Shown one piece after another: positions 1-5,947 of a stretch of 64,000 nucleotides of DNA. Positions within the stretch are counted from its first letter, which is position 1; each line of letters opens with the position of its first letter. The position numbers and the translations under genes were made by a program. The stretch comes from Neomoorella carbonis (GTDB lineage: Bacteria > Bacillota > DSM-521 > Neomoorellales > Neomoorellaceae), in NCBI RefSeq assembly GCF_045278715.1, contig NZ_CP136420.1:2418001-2482000 (forward strand). The letters run 5' to 3'. Under the pieces are notes generated by a model, which saw only the letters and a program-made list of their open reading frames with translations, was not told where the DNA came from and made no database searches.

Positions 1-35
1 GTTACAGGGTAAGATAACATACTTTGCCGCCACGG

Positions 36-323
36 CTATTTACCCCCTTCTTGCTGACGCAGGGCTTTGATGGCTTCCAGGACGCGGGATTTTTCGGGAA
101 AAGAAATGGCGTCCGGTCCGCAGGTCTTGGCGCAGGCACGACAGAAGACGACGCAATTGTTGGGATTAGCCACGATAAGCCGGGGCTCTTCCTCCCGCAC
201 CTCATAGACCTGATGGGGACAGAATTTAGCGCACTCCAGGCAGTAGTTGCACCTGGTATAATCAATCACCGGCGCCCAGTTGATTTTATCCCGCGGCACG
301 CCCATAAAAGTAGTTTCAGCCAT
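36..323 (-). CDS. 4Fe-4S ferredoxin-like protein (95 aa)
   Basis: Small two-cluster ferredoxin. Two cysteine groups are visible, CNYCLECAKFCP near residues 25-36 and CVVFCRACAKTCGP near residues 57-70, each suited to a [4Fe-4S] cluster. The ATG at 323 is chosen because GGGAGG lies 8 bases upstream; an in-frame ATG further out (359) has no ribosome site. The gene overlaps the end of the preceding HdrA-like gene by 8 bases, so the two are translationally coupled and probably work together, the ferredoxin passing electrons to or from the HdrA-like domain. The physiological partner is unknown. Cytoplasmic; no signal peptide. Confidence 0.8.
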   Translation of the reverse strand: MAETTFMGVPRDKINWAPVIDYTRCNYCLECAKFCPHQVYEVREEEPRLIVANPNNCVVFCRACAKTCGPDAISFPEKSRVLEAIKALRQQEGGK

Positions 324-693
324 TGTCTCGCGCCTCCCAATCTTTAAGGGCGTCGGCAACTTTCTGGAAGGCTTCTTCGGTGGTCAAATCGCGGATATCC
401 AGGGGGTAAAAGTCGGTCTTTAAATCCATCCCGGCAGCCGTCAAGGCGTCCCGAAACATTTTATTCTGCATGTTGGGGGCGCAGGCGGCAATCATGACCC
501 TGCGGTGGGCCTTGAGGAAGTCGGCCAGGAAGCGGTCGCCGTCCTCCTCGCATAACTGGGGATGGATAAACCCGTACTCCACCGGTAACTCGACCCGTAC
601 GCGGTTGATAAAGTCCCAGATGTCCATCTTGGCAAACCCCGGGCACTTGCCGGTGCAGACGCACATGATCAAACCCGGCTTTTCTTGAGGCAT
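316..693 (-). CDS. Stand-alone HdrA N-terminal-like domain protein (125 aa)
   Basis: Resembles only the N-terminal domain of heterodisulfide reductase subunit A: an early cysteine pair (CVCTGKC near residues 11-17) and the segment MIAACAPNMQNKMFRDAL near residues 67-84, matching the HdrA VVAACSPRMHE-type stretch. Full HdrA is about 650 residues with an FAD domain and ferredoxin domains; none of that is here. The next gene supplies ferredoxin motifs separately. A good promoter lies at 753-780 and the gene follows an ArsR regulator. The role is unknown; an electron-transfer part is likely. The family link is my recognition of motifs, not a search. Confidence 0.6.
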   Translation of the reverse strand: MPQEKPGLIMCVCTGKCPGFAKMDIWDFINRVRVELPVEYGFIHPQLCEEDGDRFLADFLKAHRRVMIAACAPNMQNKMFRDALTAAGMDLKTDFYPLDIRDLTTEEAFQKVADALKDWEARDNG

Positions 694-752
694 ATTAGTT
701 TCCCCTTTCCTGATACTCCGGAAATATATTCCGTTCGGCTCTTGATAGGTTT

Positions 753-780
753 ATTATATAACTTTCTACTTATTTGTCAA
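753..780 (-). promoter_or_regulatory. Sigma-A-type promoter of the HdrA-like/ferredoxin pair
   Basis: On the minus strand TTGACA (775-780) and TATAAT (753-758) are separated by 16 bases. An ATATATTAGT element shared with two other promoters in the window lies just upstream at 800-809 (as ACTAATATAT on the plus strand). This places an ArsR-type site next to a strong promoter. Confidence 0.75.
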
Positions 781-844
781 GGTTATTATATTCAATTTTA
801 CTAATATATAATGCGATATAATAATAGGCGTATCGATGTTTCTT

Positions 845-1177
845 TCATTTTGTTTTGCCTTTGTTGAATCCCTGCATGAGCGCCATAGTCTCGGCAATCT
901 CCCTGGCGATAATCTCCCCGGCCAGGTCCAGTAAAGTAATGATCCGGGGATCCTTGATACGGTAAATCACCCGTAAACCATCTTTGGTGGCCTCGACAAT
1001 GTCCTGCTTGCGCAGGACGGCCAGGTGCTGGGAGATGTTGGGCTGTTCTAATTCTAGCTCTTCCATCAGCTCACAAACACAGCGCTCACCATGGCGTAAA
1101 AGTTCTATAATCCGCACCCTAGTGGGATGAGCCAGGGCTTTGAAAAATTCCGCTTTCAGATTATAGATGCGTTCCAT
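845..1177 (-). CDS. ArsR/SmtB-family metal-responsive repressor (110 aa)
   Basis: Winged-helix repressor. The segment around residues 29-36, GERCVCEL, carries the CxC pair of the ArsR/CadC type metal site in the recognition-helix region, followed by the helix-turn-helix LEQPNISQHLAVLRK. Start: the ATG at 1177 has AGAGG 9 bases upstream, while an earlier in-frame ATG at 1186 sits directly against that site; the close paralogue at 20577-20921 also begins at the equivalent position. It lies 28 bases after the CDF exporter gene in the same direction, so it probably senses As(III), Sb(III), Zn(II) or Cd(II) and controls this cluster. The exact metal cannot be read from the sequence. Confidence 0.88.
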   Translation of the reverse strand: MERIYNLKAEFFKALAHPTRVRIIELLRHGERCVCELMEELELEQPNISQHLAVLRKQDIVEATKDGLRVIYRIKDPRIITLLDLAGEIIAREIAETMALMQGFNKGKTK

Positions 1178-1205
1178 GAATATCATCCTCTCAAAGGTTA
1201 GTTGT

Positions 1206-2165
1206 TCAAATTAATTGACTGTAGGTTTTACGAACCAGCCCTGTTCCAGGGCAACCTTCGTATTCCATCTGCAGCATGACGTGTTCGATGCCAAATTTAT
1301 CTCGCAATAAAACTTCTACTTGCCGGCGCAGCTTTTCCGATTCGCTGATAGTTATATCCTCTTCCAGGTCGATATGGCCCTCGAAATTAATCTGCCGCTC
1401 TCCCAATTGCCAGACATGGACATGGTGCAGGTCGCGGATACCCGGCAGGCTCTTGATAGATTTATATATTTCCTCCAGCTCCACTCCCTTGGGCGTGCCT
1501 TCCATGAGAATTTGGACGGTATCAGCCACAATTTCGCAGCTTTCCTTCAAAACATACAGCCCGATTAATATTGTCAGGATGGGGTCTATCCAGGTGATAT
1601 GCCAGAAATAGATCGCGATACCTCCGCCAACTACCGCCACTGAAGATAAAGCGTCGGAGAATAAATGCAGGTAAGAAGATCGCACATTCAGGCTCTTGCC
1701 GGCATCGCGCCGCAAGAGAAAAACCGCCAGGGTGTTGGCTAATAACCCGACGACCCCGACACCTGCCATCATTGAGCTATTGATAGCCTGGGGATGCAAT
1801 AACCGGATCACGGATTCCTTGAAAAGCAAGATGGAAATCACTATCAATACGGCGGCATTGAACAGGGCCGCCAGGATCTCGAGGCGTTGAAAACCGAAGG
1901 TTTTTTCCAGGGTAGCCCCCCGCCGGGAAAAACGTAACGCGGCCAGGCTGATAGCTACGGCCGCCGCATCACTTAAATTATGCAGGGCATCAGAAACCAG
2001 GGAAAGGCTCCCCGACAGTAATCCTCCTATCACCTCCGCCACAGCAATAATTAGATTTAACAACATCGTTAGTACCAGGTTAAGGCCGCTTACCGTTCCT
2101 GTTTCCAGGTGGCTGTAGTGATGATGGTGGTGATGAATATTGTCGTTATGCGGATAATTTTTCAC
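1206..2165 (-). CDS. Cation diffusion facilitator, zinc-type exporter (319 aa)
   Basis: CDF family antiporter of the CzcD type exporting divalent metal in exchange for protons. Six hydrophobic segments precede a cytoplasmic C-terminal domain (from about residue 220) with the HVHVWQL stretch. Transport-site residues are visible as H-x3-D in helix 2 (SDALHNLSD) and H-x3-D in helix 5 (HLFSDALSS), the HD-HD set usual in Zn(II)/Cd(II) members. The N-terminus holds six consecutive histidines, a likely metal buffer. GTG start at 2165 with AAGGAG 9 bases upstream. It heads a run with the ArsR gene and has its own strong promoter. Confidence 0.92.
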   Translation of the reverse strand: MKNYPHNDNIHHHHHHYSHLETGTVSGLNLVLTMLLNLIIAVAEVIGGLLSGSLSLVSDALHNLSDAAAVAISLAALRFSRRGATLEKTFGFQRLEILAALFNAAVLIVISILLFKESVIRLLHPQAINSSMMAGVGVVGLLANTLAVFLLRRDAGKSLNVRSSYLHLFSDALSSVAVVGGGIAIYFWHITWIDPILTILIGLYVLKESCEIVADTVQILMEGTPKGVELEEIYKSIKSLPGIRDLHHVHVWQLGERQINFEGHIDLEEDITISESEKLRRQVEVLLRDKFGIEHVMLQMEYEGCPGTGLVRKTYSQLI

Positions 2166-2225
2166 TTTTTTACACTCCTTGCAACTTTATTCTTGTATTA
2201 CATTCTTTTATTCTTTAATACTTAT

Positions 2226-2254
2226 ATAGTAGCGTTAACAAGACTTCCTGTCAA
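2226..2254 (-). promoter_or_regulatory. Promoter of the CDF exporter
   Basis: Minus-strand TTGACA (2249-2254), 17-base spacer, TACTAT (2226-2231). It begins just after the terminator that follows the arsC remnant, so the exporter-arsR unit is transcribed independently. Confidence 0.75.
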
Positions 2255-2257
2255 CCA

Positions 2258-2306
2258 GAAAAAAATCGGCTACCCTAATTGCCCCATGATTCCTACATTA
2301 GCCGAC
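2258..2306 (-). terminator. Terminator after the arsC remnant
   Basis: Minus-strand inverted repeat TCGGCTA (2299-2305) and TAGCCGA (2266-2272) with a 26-base loop, followed by a run of Ts. The loop is long, so strength is uncertain. Confidence 0.6.
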
Positions 2307-2412
2307 TCCATGAACGGTTTCGATCCATAAGGTCGAGTTCTTGGCAACAATCCGGTAAAAATAAGGCTCCAAGAGCTAAACCCGCGTGAAGTGCTAATAA
2401 TCTTCCAGGAGC

Positions 2413-2782
2413 TTAGCCACCTTTTAACCGGATCTCGTCGCGTACAGCTCGGAAAACGGCCATGATTTCTTCCTCTTCCCCCTCGGCCTTTGCCGGGTCA
2501 CGGAGGGGCCAGTGTTCGCGGCGGATATTGGCGGAGTCACAGGACATTTATCACGGGCGTCGCCGCAGAGGGTGACAATCAGATCAGCCTTGTTTAAGAT
2601 TTCAGGATCGATAGGGTCGGAGGTTTGCCGGGAAATATCGATGCCGGCTTCCGCCATCACCGTCACAGCGCGGGGGTTCAAGCCAGCCGGTACAATCCCC
2701 GCGCTGTACACTTCCACTTTTTCATCTGGCTGCGGCATGAATTGCCGGTACAGAGAAAAAGAATTACAGGCTTCTTTTGCAC
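2413..2782 (-). pseudogene. arsC: Broken arsenate reductase gene (thioredoxin-linked ArsC type)
   Basis: Three pieces of one low-molecular-weight-phosphatase-type ArsC remain. Piece one starts at a GTG (2782) with GGAGG upstream and reads LFLCTGNSCRSQM, the P-loop with the catalytic Cys. Directly after it the frame jumps and roughly a dozen expected codons are missing; piece two reads VEVYSAGIVPAGLNPRAV to DKCPVTPP. A second shift near 2525 leads to piece three, which reads REHWPLRDPAKAEGE to DEIRLKGG and stops at 2413. Intact members are about 135-150 residues. Neither arsenate reduction nor a full protein is expected. Sequencing error could explain one shift but not the internal deletion. 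Confidence 0.85.
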
Positions 2783-2874
2783 AAATATCCTCCCTTTCTT
2801 ACCTACACCCTGTTTCTCCCTACCATATTATTCCCGCTTCCTTATCAAGGTCCATAACCTTCTAGCTTATTCTT

Positions 2875-3045
2875 CTACCTTTCCGGTTGCATCAACATTC
2901 CTGCCAAGCAAGGAATCTTTTTGGGTATTTTGGGGGCGATTTTCTGCAATACAAATTCCAGGGCTTCTCCGGCGTCTTTGTCCAGGCAGATGCGTTGCAG
3001 CATTAGTTGCTCTTCCTCATCAAGGGCAATAAGAACTTTACCCAT
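2875..3045 (-). CDS. Small hypothetical protein (56 aa)
   Basis: Not recognised. The frame is open further upstream, but the ATG at 3045 is preferred because it has GGGGAG about 10 bases before it and the upstream part reads as unlikely protein overlapping the padR promoter. The product begins MGKVLIALDEEEQLMLQ, is charged and probably helical, and has two cysteines (RICLD, IPCLAG). It lies between the arsC remnant and the divergent PadR gene; cotranscription with arsC is possible. Real coding status is moderately supported only. Confidence 0.45.
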   Translation of the reverse strand: MGKVLIALDEEEQLMLQRICLDKDAGEALEFVLQKIAPKIPKKIPCLAGMLMQPER

Positions 3046-3118
3046 GTGATACCAACTCCCCACCTTTAATTTTCCTAATAAATACGCTTTAATATCAACA
3101 TCCCTTTTGGAAAATGCC

Positions 3119-3147
3119 TTGACATCAACAAACGTGTACCATATAAT
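3119..3147 (+). promoter_or_regulatory. Strong sigma-A promoter of the padR gene
   Basis: TTGACA (3119-3124), 17-base spacer, perfect TATAAT (3142-3147). The repeated element at 3159-3180 lies immediately downstream, where a bound repressor would block transcription. Confidence 0.85.
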
Positions 3148-3158
3148 ACAAGCAGCAA

Positions 3159-3180
3159 GCATTGCCCATCTATGTATAGA
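3159..3180 (+). promoter_or_regulatory. Candidate PadR operator, copy 1
   Basis: A 22-base element beginning GCATTGCCCATCTA sits between the padR promoter and its start codon. It matches 20 of 22 bases in the element at 3622-3643 before the permease gene, suggesting one regulator for both. Confidence 0.6.
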
Positions 3181-3200
3181 GGTTAAAGGCAGAGGTGATT

Positions 3201-3566
3201 ATGGATTATACTGATCGCGAGTACTGGAATGGCATCATCAAGATGTGCCTGTCGAAGTTTTTTATCCTGCGGGTCCTCTACACCCAGCCCATGCACGGCT
3301 ACGAGATAGCCCGCACCGTAGCCGAAGTCACCAGGGGCTGCTGCACGCCCACGGAAGGGACAATTTACCCGGTTCTCCGGGAGTTCGAGGAGGGCGGCTA
3401 CGTAACTTCTACCATTGAGATAGCCGGGGGGCGAGAGCGCAAGGTTTATACCCTGACGCCAAAAGGACAGGAAGCCTTCCGCATCGCCGTCGAGGCCTGG
3501 CGGGAGGTCACCAGCTACATTTTACAGGCGGTAAAGGTACAGGAAAGTAACGAGCAATTAAAATGA
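3201..3566 (+). CDS. PadR-family transcriptional repressor (121 aa)
   Basis: Winged-helix regulator with the PadR hallmark segment near residues 20-60: ILRVLYTQPMHGYEIAR, then GTIYPVLREFEEGGYV, followed by RERKVYTLTPKGQE. Two adjacent cysteines (RGCCTP) sit just before the recognition region, which could bind a soft metal or metalloid. ATG at 3201 is used; AGAGG ends 5 bases before it, and a GTG two codons earlier overlaps that site. It precedes, and probably controls, the permease and DUF2703 genes, since a near-identical element is found before padR and before the permease. The ligand is unknown. Confidence 0.85.
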   Translation: MDYTDREYWNGIIKMCLSKFFILRVLYTQPMHGYEIARTVAEVTRGCCTPTEGTIYPVLREFEEGGYVTSTIEIAGGRERKVYTLTPKGQEAFRIAVEAWREVTSYILQAVKVQESNEQLK

Positions 3567-3621
3567 ATTATTACAGCTCCCCTGCCGCAAACGGGGGTGA
3601 AAGGTATATGTTTAGACTTAT

Positions 3622-3667
3622 GCATTGCCCATCTAGGTATTGATAGCTTACCTCTAATATTAGGTAA
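3622..3667 (+). promoter_or_regulatory. Candidate PadR operator, copy 2, plus adjacent inverted repeat
   Basis: Bases 3622-3643 repeat the element found before padR (20 of 22 identical). Directly after it, TTACCT (3648-3653) and AGGTAA (3662-3667) form an inverted repeat with an 8-base AT-rich centre. Both sit just upstream of the permease start. Confidence 0.55.
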
Positions 3668-3696
3668 ACATAATTATGCTTAGGGAGGCGCAAAAA

Positions 3697-4593
3697 ATGG
3701 GCATCAACTCCTTAAACCAGGCCCTTCACTTCTTTTTTATCATTACCGTCGAACTGGTTGTCCTCTTCATCGGTATCAGCTTCCTAGTAGGACTGCTGCA
3801 GGAATATATCCCGGCGACAACCGTCCAGCGGTTGCTTGCCGGACGCCGGAGCCAGAGCAACATCCTGGGTGCGGCCCTGGGGGCCATTACTCCCTTTTGC
3901 TCCTGTTCCACCATACCTATTATGGTGGGATTGATAAACGCCGGCGCTCCCTTCGGCGCCGCCAGTTCCTTTCTCCTGGCTTCTCCCCTCCTAAATCCCG
4001 TCATCCTGGGCTTATTCCTGGCCTTCCTGGGCTGGCGGGCGACAGTGATCTATGCGGTTATAACCTTTATTCTTAGCGTCGTCCTTGGAGCCGCATGGGA
4101 AAAACTGGGCCTGGCCGACCAGGTAAAGAGGGTTCGCACCAGCGGCGGCCACGCCGACAACCAGGAAAGTCATGATTTCCGCTCCCGGTTGGTTCGCTCC
4201 CTAAGCGGGGCATGGCACCAGTTTACCGGTGTATTGCCCTATCTCCTGATCGGCGTGGCGATAGGCGCCTTTATCTACGGCTTTGTCCCGGCCGAGTGGG
4301 TGGCCCGAGTAGCCGGCCCCGGCAACCCCCTGGCCATCCCGGTGGCGGCGGTTATCGGTATCCCCCTCTATATCCGCGTCGAAACGATGATTCCCATTGG
4401 TATGGTTCTGCTTCAAAAGGGCATAAGCCTGGGTACCCTCATGGCCCTGATCATCGGCGGCGCCGGGGCCAGCATTCCCGAAGTTACCCTGCTGGCGAGC
4501 ATCTTTAAACCCCGCCTGGTGGCAACCTTCGTCCTTACCATATTAATGGTTGCCGTCCTGACCGGGTATGCTTTTAATATTATCTTTGCATAA
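3697..4593 (+). CDS. DUF318/COG0701 permease, ArsP-like (298 aa)
   Basis: Integral membrane permease with about eight hydrophobic segments and a central charged loop (around residues 150-175). The family motif TPFCSCSTIPIMVGL near residue 66 holds the cysteine pair typical of COG0701 permeases; the repeat half ends in GAGASIPEVTLL. ArsP, an exporter of trivalent organoarsenicals, belongs to this family, but other members have no known substrate. ATG at 3697 has GGGAGG 9 bases upstream; a possible earlier start at 3676 lacks one. It is followed after 14 bases by the DUF2703 gene. Together with PadR this looks like an inducible efflux unit for a thiol-reactive metal(loid). Confidence 0.82.
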   Translation: MGINSLNQALHFFFIITVELVVLFIGISFLVGLLQEYIPATTVQRLLAGRRSQSNILGAALGAITPFCSCSTIPIMVGLINAGAPFGAASSFLLASPLLNPVILGLFLAFLGWRATVIYAVITFILSVVLGAAWEKLGLADQVKRVRTSGGHADNQESHDFRSRLVRSLSGAWHQFTGVLPYLLIGVAIGAFIYGFVPAEWVARVAGPGNPLAIPVAAVIGIPLYIRVETMIPIGMVLLQKGISLGTLMALIIGGAGASIPEVTLLASIFKPRLVATFVLTILMVAVLTGYAFNIIFA

Positions 4594-4607
4594 GGAGGCA
4601 ATATATT

Positions 4608-5354
4608 ATGGTGGAAAAAAAGGGATTGCTGGCCAGGGTCTTCGGCCGGCAAGGAAGCTCCTGTTGCTCAATTCAAATTGAAGAAATTCCTGAAGGTGAA
4701 AACCAAACCGCTAACAGCTGTTGCTGCTGTGGTGTTTCTGCGCCCGGCAGTCCAGGGAACACTCCCGGGCAAGAACTAGAAACTTCGCCCGCAACCTGGG
4801 ATAGCCAGCGCACCATTGACATCGAGTTTCTCTACCTGGACCTGGATGCCTGCACCCGATGCCGGGGTACGGGACGTAACCTGGAAGAAGCCCTCAACGA
4901 AGTGGCCGGGGTATTGCAGGCTACCGGTATAAATGTCAACTTGAAAAAGATCCACGTCCAGTCGGAAGAACAGGCCCTGGCTTTGGGATTTGTCAGTTCT
5001 CCCACCATCCGCATTGACGGCCGGGATATCCAACTGGACGTAAGGGAAAGCCTTTGCGAATCCTGCGGCGACCTCTGCGGCGAAGATGTGGACTGCCGCG
5101 TCTGGGTATACCAGGGCAAGGAATATACCGAAGCTCCCAAAGGGATGATCATTGAGGCCATCTTGAAGCATGTTTACGGCGGCGGTATGGAAGCTCCGGC
5201 AGAAAGGAAAGCACCGAAGGAGCTGCCTGACAATTTAAAGCGCTTCTTTGCGGCCAAACGTAAGAAAGAAGAAAATACAGCAGGGAGTAAGGGTAAACAG
5301 TCAGCAGAAGATTGTTGCTGCGGCATTTCCCCATTATCCAGGTGTTGTGATTGA
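4608..5354 (+). CDS. DUF2703 domain protein with cysteine-rich ends (248 aa)
   Basis: The central region (about residues 70-190) resembles DUF2703, a thioredoxin-fold-like domain: it starts IEFLYLDLDACTRCRGT with a C-x2-C pair and continues to SSPTIRIDGRDIQ, the cis-proline-like stretch of thioredoxin folds. Two tails are unusual: the N-terminus has SSCCSIQ and SCCCCG, and the C-terminus has DCCCGISPLSRCCD. Such CC/CCC clusters suggest binding of a soft metal or metalloid. AAGGAGG precedes the ATG by 9 bases. It probably partners the permease as a chaperone or redox protein; no function is proven. Confidence 0.75.
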   Translation: MVEKKGLLARVFGRQGSSCCSIQIEEIPEGENQTANSCCCCGVSAPGSPGNTPGQELETSPATWDSQRTIDIEFLYLDLDACTRCRGTGRNLEEALNEVAGVLQATGINVNLKKIHVQSEEQALALGFVSSPTIRIDGRDIQLDVRESLCESCGDLCGEDVDCRVWVYQGKEYTEAPKGMIIEAILKHVYGGGMEAPAERKAPKELPDNLKRFFAAKRKKEENTAGSKGKQSAEDCCCGISPLSRCCD

Positions 5355-5415
5355 AGCGTATATGCCCTCTCTGTCATTGAAACATTAACAAATGCTTTAA
5401 GCTACAAGATGAGCA

Positions 5416-5448
5416 CAGGGCCACGGTAAATATAACCCGTGGCCCTGC
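5416..5448. terminator. Hairpin between converging genes
   Basis: CAGGGCCACGG (5416-5426) and CCGTGGCCCTG (5438-5448) form a perfect 11-base stem with an 11-base loop between the ends of the DUF2703 gene and the converging zinc-binding protein gene. No clear T-run follows on either strand, so termination is plausible but unproven. Confidence 0.5.
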
Positions 5449-5450
5449 TG

Positions 5451-5822
5451 CTACGATTCCAGGGATTCTTTTACCGCCCCGATTACCCGGTCCAGCTCCT
5501 CATCCGTCCAGGCAAATTCATGCTTTTTCCGGATGCCAAGCCCGGTCACCATAATATAGTCTGTCACCGGAAAGCCGGCATGCTCCACCGTAGCCTTCGC
5601 GCAGTCAATGGGACAGCCGTCTATGGCGACAATCCTTTTGGCTACCTTGGTAGACTCAACTATGCCCTGCACATGGCCGCCCAGCCCGGCCAGGCAAAAC
5701 AACTTGCCCACGCCTTCCTGATCCAGCTTTACCGCCGCCTGGTTGGCCAGCTGGCCTACGTTCGAACCTCCCGCGCAGGGAAAGAGCATAATTTCCGCCG
5801 GTTCGCATGTGCATTTCGCCAC
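5451..5822 (-). CDS. DGC-type putative zinc-binding protein (123 aa)
   Basis: Begins with CTCEPAEIMLFPCAGGSNVGQ and contains AIDGCPIDCAKATVEHAGF, the motifs of the small putative zinc-binding family named after its conserved D-G-C stretch. Several cysteines (C4, C6, near 16, 43, 70, 74) could hold metal or act in redox. GTG start at 5822, 18 bases after the stop of the split thioredoxin gene. It was probably the third gene of the permease-thioredoxin operon; the insertion element now separates it from the operon promoter, so expression may be lowered. Confidence 0.75.
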   Translation of the reverse strand: MAKCTCEPAEIMLFPCAGGSNVGQLANQAAVKLDQEGVGKLFCLAGLGGHVQGIVESTKVAKRIVAIDGCPIDCAKATVEHAGFPVTDYIMVTGLGIRKKHEFAWTDEELDRVIGAVKESLES

Positions 5823-5840
5823 TACCAGCTCATCTCCCGT

Positions 5841-5947
5841 TTACTGGCTTATTTCTTCCTGTATCCATTTCTTGATCTCTTCTTTGTCCGGTACCCGGCC
5901 GAACACCTTAACCTTTTCGTTAATTACCAGTCCCGGCGTCATCATAA
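5841..5947 (-). pseudogene. C-terminal half of a small thioredoxin-like gene, cut off by the insertion
   Basis: Reads VMMTPGLVINEKVKVFG and ends KKWIQEEISQ. It continues exactly the N-terminal half found at 7840-7985 on the other side of the insertion sequence. MTPGLVING-type residues with cis-Pro are typical of the TM0996-like small thioredoxins. The copy of ATCATAA at 5941-5947 is part of the target duplication. Confidence 0.9.
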
